From IMG/VR virus record IMGVR_UViG_3300021185_002091, positions 1 through 28,746 of that record: a stretch of 28,746 nt of DNA. One strand, given 5' to 3'. Numbering within the stretch: the first letter of the stretch is position 1; each line of letters opens with the position of its first letter. Below are positions 21,789 to 28,746 of the stretch, in pieces. Source of the stretch: a virus. The notes under the pieces are model-generated. The model worked only from the letters and a program-made list of their open reading frames with translations, was not told the origin of the DNA and made no database searches. A program made the position numbers and the translations under genes.

Positions 21789-24305
21789 ATGAACACAAAA
21801 TTTTACACTAACGTTTCTCGTTATGGCAATTCATTGCTATATCGTGGTTATAAAAACGGTAAAAAAATACAAACAAAAATTAAATACCAACCTACTTATT
21901 TTGTAAGTACGGCAAAACCTTCTAACTGGAAATCACTCGATGGAGCTAATGTATCTCCAATCAATTTTGATTCTATGCGCGACGCGAAAGAATGGTTACA
22001 GGTAAATTCTCAAGTTGTCGGTAGACACATCTACGGTAATAACAAACATATTCCTGCTTTTATCAACGACGAATTTCCAGGTGAAATCGCTTTTGATAGA
22101 AACCAAATTAATGTATCTACGATCGATATCGAGGTGCAATCAGATGCAGGTTTTCCAGAGCCAGAACAAGCAGCTCACGAAATTACAGCTATCTGTATGA
22201 AAAACAATATTGACAACACATTTTATGTGTGGGGTCTTAAAGACTATGATGTAGAAAATAGCATCATGCAAGAAAATCGTGTGGTCTATAAACACTGCAA
22301 AACCGAATCAGAACTTTTACTTGAATTTATTGCACATTGGTCTTTACCATCGCAATGTCCAGATGTAATTACCGGTTGGAATTCACGCTTCTTTGATATA
22401 CCTTACATTGTAAATCGAATCATAAAAATCCACGGTGAAGAGTTTGTTCGTAGATTATCTCCATGGGGATTAATTGACCGTCGTGATATTACAACAATGC
22501 AACGTAAACAAATGGCATATGAAATCCAGGGCATTGCTCAAATGGATTATCTTGACTTGTTTAAAAAGTTTGGTTACTCTTATGGTCCACAAGAAACATA
22601 CAAACTAGATCATATTGCATCGGTAGTTCTTGGTGAGAAGAAACTAAGTTATGAAGAGCACGGCAATTTGCATACTTTATATAAGCATGATCATCAAAAG
22701 TTTATTGACTATAACATTAAAGACGTTGATCTGGTAGATCGATTCGAAGATAAAATGGGATTGATTACACTTGCTTTAACTATGGCATATCGCGGCGGTG
22801 TAAACTACAGCGATGTCATGGGCACTACTGCAATATGGGATGCTATCATATTCCGTAATCTATATGCGAATCAAGTTATAATTCCATTCGCCGAAGAGAA
22901 GTTTAAAACTCCATATCCGGGTGGTTATGTTAAAGATCCACATGTTGGAATGCATGAATGGGTAGTTTCTTTTGATTTAAACTCACTATATCCATCTATT
23001 ATTATGCAAAATAACATGTCACCGGAAACTATTATTCCAGGCAAAGTCGCTAATGTCAATGTTGATAATCTTCTTTCCGGAGAAATTAAACCTAGACTTG
23101 ACGCTAATGAATGCGCTTCTGCATCAGGTCAGTATTTTAAAACTGATAAGCAAGGTATTCTACCAAAGATTATCGATGAAATGTATAGTGAGCGTGTTGT
23201 CATTAAACGACAAATGATTGCGTCTCAAAAAGAACTTGAAAGGATAGACAAAAATGATAAACAAGAACTATACAGAGTACAACGTGATATTGCCATTGCG
23301 GAAAACCAACAGATGTCTATTAAGATTCTTCTTAATTCTCTCTATGGTGCTCTCGGCAACAAGTATTTCAGATTCTTCGATCAGCGAATCGCGGAAGGAA
23401 TTACACTTACTGGACAGCTTACAATCCGATGGGCTGAAAAGGCAATCAACACTTACCTCAACTCAGTGCTTAAAACTAAGAAAGACTATGTTCTTGCGAT
23501 CGACACCGATTCAGTGTATGTTTGCCTAGATGATCTTGTATCAGCTGTTAACCCAAAAAATCCATTAGAGTTTGTCGACACTGTTTGTAAAGAAAAGCTT
23601 GAAGATGTTCTAGAAAAATCTTACGGTGATTTGTTTGATATCATGGGTGGTATTGAAAATCGTATGGTGATGAAACGTGAAGCTATTGCTGACCGTGGAA
23701 TATGGACTGCCAAGAAACGTTATATTCTAAATGTTCTAGATAATGAAGGTGTTCGTTATGCTGAACCTAAATTAAAAATCATGGGCATCGAAGCAATTAA
23801 GTCTTCCACCCCAGCTCCATGTCGTGAAGCTCTAAAAGAAATGTTTAAGACTATTATCGGAGGAACCGAACGTGATGTTCAAAACAACATCGAATCATTC
23901 CGAACATACTTTAAAACGTTATCTCCAGATCAGATTGCATTTCCACGCGGTATTACAAATCTAACTCAGTTTAGAGATAAACAAACAATCTATCGAAAAG
24001 GAACACCGATCCACGCACGTGGAGGTATCTTATACAATAAGATGCTAAAAGATCTTTCACTAGATAAACAATATAACAAAATTCAAAATGGCGAAAAGAT
24101 TAAGTTTATATACTTACGAACACCAAATCACATCAAGGAAAATGTAATTTCTTTCTTAGATTACCTTCCTGAAGAGTTTGGCTTACATCGTTATATTGAT
24201 TACGATACACAATTCAACAAAACATTCTTAGATGTTATTGACCCGATTCTATCGGCTGTTGGATGGAATTCTAAAGAGATCGCGACACTCGATGAATTCT
24301 TCTAA
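21789..24305 (+). CDS. gp43: DNA polymerase gp43 (family B)
   Basis: Replicative polymerase with 3'-5' proofreading. At 838 aa it is somewhat shorter than T4 gp43 (about 898). Exonuclease motifs: STIDIEVQSD with Asp113/Glu115, NSRFFDIPY with Asp203, and a YNIKDVDLV region. Polymerase motifs: DLNSLYPSI (from 396), KILLNSLYGALGNKYFR, and the catalytic DTDS (from 572). All expected catalytic acids are present and no intein or split is seen. It has its own early promoter and is not in an operon with the clamp genes. Confidence 0.97.
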   Translation: MNTKFYTNVSRYGNSLLYRGYKNGKKIQTKIKYQPTYFVSTAKPSNWKSLDGANVSPINFDSMRDAKEWLQVNSQVVGRHIYGNNKHIPAFINDEFPGEIAFDRNQINVSTIDIEVQSDAGFPEPEQAAHEITAICMKNNIDNTFYVWGLKDYDVENSIMQENRVVYKHCKTESELLLEFIAHWSLPSQCPDVITGWNSRFFDIPYIVNRIIKIHGEEFVRRLSPWGLIDRRDITTMQRKQMAYEIQGIAQMDYLDLFKKFGYSYGPQETYKLDHIASVVLGEKKLSYEEHGNLHTLYKHDHQKFIDYNIKDVDLVDRFEDKMGLITLALTMAYRGGVNYSDVMGTTAIWDAIIFRNLYANQVIIPFAEEKFKTPYPGGYVKDPHVGMHEWVVSFDLNSLYPSIIMQNNMSPETIIPGKVANVNVDNLLSGEIKPRLDANECASASGQYFKTDKQGILPKIIDEMYSERVVIKRQMIASQKELERIDKNDKQELYRVQRDIAIAENQQMSIKILLNSLYGALGNKYFRFFDQRIAEGITLTGQLTIRWAEKAINTYLNSVLKTKKDYVLAIDTDSVYVCLDDLVSAVNPKNPLEFVDTVCKEKLEDVLEKSYGDLFDIMGGIENRMVMKREAIADRGIWTAKKRYILNVLDNEGVRYAEPKLKIMGIEAIKSSTPAPCREALKEMFKTIIGGTERDVQNNIESFRTYFKTLSPDQIAFPRGITNLTQFRDKQTIYRKGTPIHARGGILYNKMLKDLSLDKQYNKIQNGEKIKFIYLRTPNHIKENVISFLDYLPEEFGLHRYIDYDTQFNKTFLDVIDPILSAVGWNSKEIATLDEFF

Positions 24306-24313
24306 AATAACTG

Positions 24314-24342
24314 TGTACAAAACACTAAAGTCGTGTTATAAT
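24314..24342 (+). promoter_or_regulatory. Early-type promoter for Sm-like 2 operon
   Basis: TGTACA (24314-24319), 17-bp spacer, TATAAT (24337-24342) with TGT extended -10. It serves the tightly overlapping run from 24365 to about 27171. Confidence 0.87.
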
Positions 24343-24364
24343 ATACCACATACAGGAGAAAAAT

Positions 24365-24640
24365 ATGAAAATAGTAAGATTGACAACAGGTGATGAAATC
24401 ATTTGTAATGTCGAAGAAACAGAAAACTCGGTTGCGATAACTGATGCATTTTCTATGGTAGCTACTGAACCTGGCAAAATCGGATTTATTCCTTTTATGG
24501 CCTATGCAAAAAATGATCGATTTGTAATTGATAAGAAATTTGTAGTTATGGTCGTAGATCCAGTTGAAGAAATTGTAGATCAAATTAGATCTATGACTAG
24601 CGGTATCGTAACTCCACCAAAACAAGGAATTATAGTATGA
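24365..24640 (+). CDS. Sm-like (LSm-fold) phage protein 2
   Basis: A 91-aa protein starting MKIVRLTTGDEIICNVEE, the opening hairpin of an Sm barrel, then AITDAFSMVATEPGKIGFIPF and a hydrophobic strand KKFVVMVVDPVEEI. It parallels the protein at 10057 but lacks the acidic tail. The two differ in timing: this one follows an early-type promoter, the other a late one. The ribosome site is AGGAG. Its stop overlaps the next start (ATGA). RNA binding is inferred from the fold only. Confidence 0.7.
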   Translation: MKIVRLTTGDEIICNVEETENSVAITDAFSMVATEPGKIGFIPFMAYAKNDRFVIDKKFVVMVVDPVEEIVDQIRSMTSGIVTPPKQGIIV

Positions 24641-25050
24641 GCAAGAACTGGGTAGAAGACATCGAAAAGATGCAAGATAAATTTGGTACTCTTGATTGGG
24701 TATTCGATAATAAAGAAGACACAGAAAAGCTAAAGCGGTTCTTAAAGTTTCGTATTGACTTCTTACAAGAAGAACTAGACGAAACCAAAACTGCGTACGA
24801 AACAATGGATGGTGAAGAAATCGTTGATGGTTTAATCGATCTATGTGTTGTAGCAATCGGAACGCTTGATGCTTTTGGTGTTGATGCGTATAAAGCTTGG
24901 GATGAAGTTCTTAAAGCTAATATGACAAAAAATGTTGGCGTAAAAGAAGGTCGACCAAATCCACTGGGACTTCCAGACCTCATGAAACCTGAAGGTTGGA
25001 AAGCTCCATCTCATGAAGGTAACCATGGTATCTTTAACGATATTCGATAG
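24637..25050 (+). CDS. MazG-like nucleotide pyrophosphohydrolase
   Basis: A 137-aa all-alpha protein with the MazG metal-binding pattern EELDE (Glu45, Glu46, Glu49) and EIVD (Glu61, Asp64), the EExxE...ExxD signature of NTP pyrophosphatases. The C-terminal NPLGLPDLMKPEGWKAPSHEG is a tail I recall in phage homologs annotated as phosphoribosyl-ATP pyrophosphohydrolase-like. It probably hydrolyses a nucleoside triphosphate, but the substrate cannot be read from sequence. It is linked by overlap to Sm-like 2 upstream and the primase-like gene downstream. Confidence 0.8.
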   Translation: MSKNWVEDIEKMQDKFGTLDWVFDNKEDTEKLKRFLKFRIDFLQEELDETKTAYETMDGEEIVDGLIDLCVVAIGTLDAFGVDAYKAWDEVLKANMTKNVGVKEGRPNPLGLPDLMKPEGWKAPSHEGNHGIFNDIR

Positions 25051-25942
25051 TATATACGATAACAAAACTGTCAAGCGAGTTGATTATAATTCGTTTGATG
25101 ACTTTGAAAAAGTATTATACAAATTGGCCAATAGTGATAAGTATCAGAAAAAAGCTGATGCTCCTTTAATATCACCGGCCACATATAAGACCGAAACTAC
25201 TCGAGCTAATGCGAATGTTGTTAGTTGGGGTGGTTTCGGCATTGTCGATGTCGATGATTATGAAGGATCTATTGATGATATTCATGAAAAGTATTCTAAA
25301 TACAAATACGTTTGCTATTCGACAGCAAGCTCAACCGAAGCACATCCAAAGTTTAGATTAGTATTTCCATTAACACAATATGTTGATGCTGATAAAATCA
25401 AACATTTTTGGTTTGCACTAAACAAAGAAATAGGAGACATCGCAGATGCCCAAACAAAAGATCTTAGCAGAATGTACTACGTCCCTTCAAGATACAAAGG
25501 GTCGTATAACTTCATATTCACACACGATGGAATTACCATGGATCCAAATGAACTCATGGAACGACACAGATACGTCGTACAAAATGAATCGTTTTTCGAT
25601 AAGTTACCTGACTCTATTAAAAGGAGTCTTATACAACATCGACAAGAAAAACTCAATAACACTGACTTTTCATGGACAGGATATCAAGACTGCCCTTTTG
25701 TAAATAAGAAACAAATTGAAGATTACAAAAAAATTACTGGCTCTGGCTGGTATTTACAGATGTACAAAATTATGGTTTCTACCGCAGGCAATGCAATGCA
25801 GAGAGGTTATCCCATCTCAGCAAAAGAAATTGCCTGGATTTGTTCAGACTTGGACAATGACACTGGTGGATGGTATGGTAAACGGGATATGGTAAAAGAA
25901 GCAGAAAGAGCAATTGATTTTGTCTTTCGAAATAATATATAG
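25025..25942 (+). CDS. Primase-like (AEP-type) protein
   Basis: A 305-aa protein from the ATG at 25025, which has GAAGG upstream; an in-frame ATG at 25013 gives 309 aa. The N-terminal half looks like an archaeo-eukaryotic primase core: IVDVDD (Asp75, Asp77), then YSTASSTEAHPKFRLVFPL (His107), then DAQTKDLSRMYYVPS (Asp141, Arg149), matching the DxD, sxH and hD-type motifs of primase/VirE-N domains. The C-terminal half is helical and may be a helix-bundle domain. T4's own primase gp61 is of the unrelated DnaG type. It could be a second primase or an inactive relative. Confidence 0.6.
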   Translation: MVSLTIFDSIYDNKTVKRVDYNSFDDFEKVLYKLANSDKYQKKADAPLISPATYKTETTRANANVVSWGGFGIVDVDDYEGSIDDIHEKYSKYKYVCYSTASSTEAHPKFRLVFPLTQYVDADKIKHFWFALNKEIGDIADAQTKDLSRMYYVPSRYKGSYNFIFTHDGITMDPNELMERHRYVVQNESFFDKLPDSIKRSLIQHRQEKLNNTDFSWTGYQDCPFVNKKQIEDYKKITGSGWYLQMYKIMVSTAGNAMQRGYPISAKEIAWICSDLDNDTGGWYGKRDMVKEAERAIDFVFRNNI

Positions 25943-25951
25943 GAGAAAAAA

Positions 25952-26218
25952 ATGGAAATTAAAATGTTACATAATCACGTCTTAGTGACAGCGGCTGAAA
26001 AAGAGGAAACTACAGCAGGTGGTATTATCCTTACGGCTGATACTACAAAGGGCTCAAAACCAGCTTTAGTATTAGATGTAAGCGGAGGCGCACTCGGTAA
26101 GGTTATGTCAGGAGATAGAGTATTTCTTGATTGGAGTAAGGCAATGCCGGTAGATTACGATGGAAATGCTGCAGCGATTATTGATGTTGAACATATCAAG
26201 GCGGTGATAAGTGTATAG
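25952..26218 (+). CDS. GroES-like co-chaperonin (gp31 analog)
   Basis: An 88-aa Cpn10 fold protein: MEIKMLHNHVLV, the mobile loop EKEETTAGGIILTADTTKG with the hydrophobic IIL tripeptide that docks on GroEL, then PALVLDVSGG, VMSGDRVFLDWS and AIIDVEHIKAVI. No GroEL is encoded here, so it would work with the host chaperonin. T4 gp31 does this to fold the major capsid protein. Here similarity to bacterial GroES is visible directly, unlike T4 gp31. The ribosome site is AGGAGA. Confidence 0.9.
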   Translation: MEIKMLHNHVLVTAAEKEETTAGGIILTADTTKGSKPALVLDVSGGALGKVMSGDRVFLDWSKAMPVDYDGNAAAIIDVEHIKAVISV

Positions 26219-26630
26219 GTACAGAGTTTATATCACGAGAGTAGTTGATGGAGATACTGTTGACGTAGATGTTGACTTAGGTTTTAGTACAGTTCTAAAA
26301 AAGCAAAGAGTTCGAATGATGGCAATTGATACTCCAGAATCTAGAACCAGAGATTTAGAAGAAAAATTCTATGGTAAACAATCAAAGTACTTTTTAGAAG
26401 GTTTATTAAAAGATCAAAAAATTCAACTAGTGTCTCACGACAAAGGTAAGTTCGGTAGAATTTTAGGTGAACTCTTTATAGACGGATTAGAAACTTCAGT
26501 TAATCAAACTATGATTAATAACAATCATGCTGTTCCATATTACGGTGGTAATAAAGAAGAAACTGAAAACCATCATATGGCAAATCGCAAAGCTTTAAAC
26601 GAACAAGGTATTGTATATGTGGCTAAGTGA
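26211..26630 (+). CDS. Thermonuclease (SNase) family nuclease
   Basis: A 139-aa staphylococcal-nuclease-like protein starting at GTG with AAGG upstream. The catalytic set is present: DGDT (Asp13, Asp15), Arg35, DTPE (Asp40, Glu43) and GKFGR with Arg83, in the same order and nearly the same spacing as the classic enzyme. No signal peptide is seen, so it acts in the cell or is packaged. Host DNA breakdown is a reasonable role but inferred. It overlaps GroES by 8 nt. Confidence 0.88.
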   Translation: MYRYRVYITRVVDGDTVDVDVDLGFSTVLKKQRVRMMAIDTPESRTRDLEEKFYGKQSKYFLEGLLKDQKIQLVSHDKGKFGRILGELFIDGLETSVNQTMINNNHAVPYYGGNKEETENHHMANRKALNEQGIVYVAK

Positions 26631-27171
26631 TTTAAAAAATCATATTGACGGATTAAAATTTACTGTTACTCAAGAAGATGTTGAAAGACACACTAACGAA
26701 TATAATAGCGTCGAAGGATACCAAGATAAGTCTGGTTATTCAAGCCGAGCAAATGTTGATTCAGAGTACGTCGAGGAACACCTCGCGAAAACTTTTCCAG
26801 ATGATTTAGAAAAAATTACTGAGAATCCGTTAAAGTTTTTTGCGGATATTAGATTGCAATCGGATTATAAAACACTTATTGACTTTAAAGAAATAGCAGG
26901 AGATTTTTTTAATCCTCAGCATGACGTTGAAAGATATCTAAGAGCGTTTGCCGAAGGTAAACTAACACACTTTTGTTTTTATAGAACGAATAGAGAAAGA
27001 GCTGATAAAAATATACCATTAGTAATAGAAGCAAATACCGAGTTGACAGTTGAGTTCTTATGTATATCAGATCCTCATACTGTGTTTTCTTGCAAACCAA
27101 CTAAGTATGGTAGTATTCCAATTAAAAGTATAATGCAAATGTCCAAGCACTCAGAATATTGTATTTTGTGA
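26617..27171 (+). CDS. Protein of unknown function (184 aa)
   Basis: I do not recognise this gene. The ATG at 26617 has AAGG at 26605-26608; an in-frame TTG at 26611 is less likely. The 184-aa product starts MWLSDLKNHIDGLKFTVTQ, is mixed alpha/beta in appearance, has no membrane segment or signal peptide, and has a C-terminal part with LVIEANTELTVEFLCISDP (about 135-153). It overlaps the thermonuclease gene and ends the operon that starts at 24365. Confidence 0.7.
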   Translation: MWLSDLKNHIDGLKFTVTQEDVERHTNEYNSVEGYQDKSGYSSRANVDSEYVEEHLAKTFPDDLEKITENPLKFFADIRLQSDYKTLIDFKEIAGDFFNPQHDVERYLRAFAEGKLTHFCFYRTNRERADKNIPLVIEANTELTVEFLCISDPHTVFSCKPTKYGSIPIKSIMQMSKHSEYCIL

Positions 27172-27180
27172 AAAAAAGTG

Positions 27181-27209
27181 TGTACATTCTAAGTTACTTG
27201 TGTTATAAT
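27181..27209 (+). promoter_or_regulatory. Early-type promoter for nucleotide-metabolism genes
   Basis: TGTACA (27181-27186), 17-bp spacer, TATAAT (27204-27209) with TGT extended -10. It lies 29 nt before the DUF5664-like gene and probably reads through gp42, the deaminase and the tRNA. Confidence 0.87.
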
Positions 27210-27238
27210 AACCATATCAAAATTAAAAAGGCATTATT

Positions 27239-27544
27239 ATGAAATTCGATGAAGGCAAAGCTCCACTAGCTTTAATTCCACCAGAAGCATTATTAGAAAT
27301 CGCTGAAGTCTTTGGCTTCGGTGCTGAAAAGTATGGCGTAAACAACTGGCGTGATGACGGTGATTCAACCAGTAAGCTACGAACTTATTCATCAATTCAA
27401 AGGCATCTTAACGCATGGCATGCAGGTGAAGACCTAGATCCAGAATCTGGTAAAACACATTTATCTCATGCCGCAACTCAATTAATGATATTAATGATGC
27501 ATTGCACAGAACATCCAGAACTAGACGATAGGTATAAAAAATGA
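27239..27544 (+). CDS. dATP/dGTP diphosphohydrolase-like (DUF5664) protein
   Basis: A 101-aa protein with the pattern FDEGKAPLALIPPEALLEIAEVFGFGAEKYG (2-32), NNWRDD, RHLNAWHAGEDLDPESG (about 55-71) and HLSHAATQLMIL, which fits the phage DUF5664 family related to MazG-type dNTP hydrolases. Some members act on dATP/dGTP in phages with modified bases. The family fit is by memory. The stop overlaps the gp42 start (ATGA), linking it to cytosine nucleotide metabolism. Confidence 0.7.
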   Translation: MKFDEGKAPLALIPPEALLEIAEVFGFGAEKYGVNNWRDDGDSTSKLRTYSSIQRHLNAWHAGEDLDPESGKTHLSHAATQLMILMMHCTEHPELDDRYKK

Positions 27545-28206
27545 TTTATTTAAACGCAATTAGAGAACACTTCAAACAGGAACTTGCAGAAGAAAACTTT
27601 GTTATCGACCGCAATGGTAGTAAAACTATTGAATTGCTAGGTGCATCATTTCATGCTAGTGAACCTGCTATCTTCGGTACTCCTAATCAGGAATATATCG
27701 ATGCAGAACTTTCGTGGTACGAATCACAGTCTACAAATATTAATGACATATATGGAACCGATTTTGATTCTAAAAATCCACCTGCAGCATGGAAAATGAC
27801 TGCAAACGAACACGGTGAAATCAATTCAAATTATGGTCATTTGATTTTTAATGAAAAGTATCATGCTCAATATGACCAAGTTCTTATTGAATTGACTAGT
27901 AATCCCGATTCTCGTAGAGCGTCAATGATTTATCAACGTCCTTCGATATGGGTAGAATATAATGACCAAGGCAAAAACGATTTTATTTGTACAAATGCTG
28001 TGACATACTATATTCGTGATGGTGCATTACATTGTGTAGTTCAAATGCGATCTAACGATGTGATCTTTGGTTACCGTAATGATTATGCGTGGCAGGAATA
28101 TGTGTTATGTTCACTAGCAGACGATTTAAGTGTTAATGATGGTGATATCCATTGGCAAGTACAAAACTTACACGTTTACGAACGTCATTTTGATTTGGTA
28201 AAGTAA
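27541..28206 (+). CDS. gp42: dCMP hydroxymethylase-like enzyme (gp42; thymidylate synthase superfamily)
   Basis: Converts dCMP to 5-hydroxymethyl-dCMP with methylene-tetrahydrofolate if the T4 parallel holds. The 221-aa product tracks T4 gp42 (about 246 aa) almost end to end: NFVIDRNGSKTIELLGASF, INSNYG, NPDSRRASMIYQRPS, the catalytic Cys in DFICTN (Cys150) and MRSNDVIFGYRNDYAWQ. Asp181 in RND occupies the place where thymidylate synthases have the Asn that selects dUMP, as in T4 (Asp179), so dCMP is the predicted substrate. The last ~24 residues of T4 gp42 are missing. The gene is followed at once by dCMP deaminase. A plain thymidylate synthase is the less likely alternative. Confidence 0.85.
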   Translation: MIYLNAIREHFKQELAEENFVIDRNGSKTIELLGASFHASEPAIFGTPNQEYIDAELSWYESQSTNINDIYGTDFDSKNPPAAWKMTANEHGEINSNYGHLIFNEKYHAQYDQVLIELTSNPDSRRASMIYQRPSIWVEYNDQGKNDFICTNAVTYYIRDGALHCVVQMRSNDVIFGYRNDYAWQEYVLCSLADDLSVNDGDIHWQVQNLHVYERHFDLVK

Positions 28207-28667
28207 TGAATTGGGACACTGCAAAAATTTATAAATGGGATAAACGCTATTTAGCTTTAGCCGAACATATTTCTACATGGTCGAAAGATCCGTCACGAAA
28301 GATTGGTGCGGTGGCCGTTGGAGAAAAGGGACAAGTGTTAGCTCAGGGTTATAACGGGTTTCCACGTGGAATATCTGATGATGATTCTATGTACGAGAAT
28401 AAAGTTACAAAATACCAGCATGTTGTTCATGCTGAAATGAATTGTATATATAATGCTACATACAATGGAACGTCACTTGATGGAGCTACAATGTATATAC
28501 ACGGATTACCGGTTTGTTCCGAATGTGCGAAAGGCATTATTCAAGTCGGTATAAAAAGGGTAGTCACTAATGAGATTGACAGCACCATGCCAGAGCGCTG
28601 GGTTGATTCGACTCAATTGACTAAAAAAATGTTTGATGAAGCCGGAGTTATTTACGACTTTATCTAA
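28206..28667 (+). CDS. cd: dCMP deaminase
   Basis: Deaminates dCMP to dUMP, feeding dTMP synthesis. The 153-aa product has the zinc site HAE (His75, Glu77) and PVCSEC (Cys104, Cys107), and the family segments KDPSRKIGAVAVG and AQGYNGFPRGI. It is shorter than T4 Cd (about 193 aa). The start overlaps the gp42 stop by one base (TAATG). Together the two enzymes compete for dCMP, balancing modified cytosine and thymine. Confidence 0.93.
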   Translation: MNWDTAKIYKWDKRYLALAEHISTWSKDPSRKIGAVAVGEKGQVLAQGYNGFPRGISDDDSMYENKVTKYQHVVHAEMNCIYNATYNGTSLDGATMYIHGLPVCSECAKGIIQVGIKRVVTNEIDSTMPERWVDSTQLTKKMFDEAGVIYDFI

Positions 28668-28675
28668 AGCGTTAT

Positions 28676-28746
28676 GCGCTTGTAGCTCAGCTGGATAGAG
28701 CATCGGCCTTCTAAGCCGAGGGTCTCAGGTTCGAATCCTGACAGGC
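28676..28746 (+). tRNA. tRNA-Arg (anticodon UCU), 3' end cut by window
   Basis: Cloverleaf parts: acceptor 5' strand GCGCTTG (28676-28682), D arm GCTC...GAGC, anticodon stem TCGGC/GCCGA with loop CTTCTAA giving anticodon TCT, variable GGGTC, T arm TCAGG-TTCGAAT-CCTGA, then CAGGC of the acceptor 3' strand at the window edge. It reads AGA/AGG, the Arg codons most used in the phage genes here. It begins 8 nt after the deaminase stop. Confidence 0.95.

Noticed and set aside
24302-24856. Long open frame (184 aa) on the minus strand
   Set aside because: It lies wholly opposite the Sm-like 2 and MazG-like genes, has a composition typical of antisense frames (Tyr/Phe/Cys/His-rich), and no promoter or ribosome site.
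1-28746. CRISPR arrays, insertion sequences, integrase or attachment sites
   Set aside because: No regularly spaced repeats, transposase-like frames or integrase motifs were seen; the tRNA at the end is cut by the window so an attachment site there cannot be judged.

Overview
The window is a piece of a T4-like tailed phage (myovirus) genome. It is AT-rich, every recognisable gene lies on the + strand, and genes are packed tightly, often with ATGA or TAATG overlaps. The order 18-19-20-(67-like)-21-22-23-tube paralog-uvsY-uvsW-55-47-46-(CobT/CobS-like)-45-44-62-regA-hsp20-43, the lack of a gene 24 next to 23, and the Hsp20 and CobS-like genes resemble marine 'exo-T4-even' phages (cyanophages, pelagiphages) rather than T4 itself. 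No photosynthesis gene is present, so the host cannot be named from this window.

Layout. (1) 33-7225: tail sheath, tail tube, portal, small core protein, prohead protease, scaffold and major capsid protein, closed by a UUCG-loop terminator. (2) 7338-10428: a small conserved protein, a tail-tube paralog, UvsY, UvsW and an Sm-like protein, served by several perfect TATAAATA late promoters. (3) 10582-13932: late sigma factor gp55 and the recombination nuclease gp47/gp46. (4) 14055-17687: a metallopeptidase-VWA (CobT-like) protein, its MoxR/CobS-like AAA+ partner and a DUF3310-like protein. (5) 17749-20930: sliding clamp, clamp loader and RegA, interrupted by a late-expressed 92-aa gene and a WYL_2/SH3-barrel gene. 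(6) 21012-24305: Hsp20, a 39-aa membrane protein and DNA polymerase gp43. (7) 24365-28667: a second Sm-like protein, a MazG-like pyrophosphatase, a primase-like protein, GroES, a thermonuclease, an orphan, a DUF5664-type dNTP hydrolase, a gp42-type dCMP hydroxymethylase and dCMP deaminase. (8) A tRNA-Arg(UCU) cut by the window end.

Two promoter classes are visible. Eight late promoters carry exact TATAAATA, the element read by gp55, which is encoded here. Seven + strand promoters have TGTACA, exactly 17 bp, then TATAAT, six of them with a TGn extended -10; these precede gp55, the CobT-like gene, the CobS-like gene, gp45, gp43, Sm-like 2 and the DUF5664 gene. An eighth copy faces left at 10486-10458 and should make RNA antisense to the late cluster.

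Most interesting: two late leaders (before the 92-aa gene and before hsp20) share a hairpin whose core is identical while the outer stem differs but still pairs, which points to an undescribed cis-acting RNA. Other late leaders begin with a stem-loop at the predicted +1, and two late genes look leaderless. A pair of mutually exclusive hairpins covers the ribosome site of the 39-aa membrane protein. The gp42-type enzyme with dCMP deaminase and two pyrophosphatase-like genes suggests a modified-cytosine genome. All calls come from reading the sequence and from memory of families; no database search was run.
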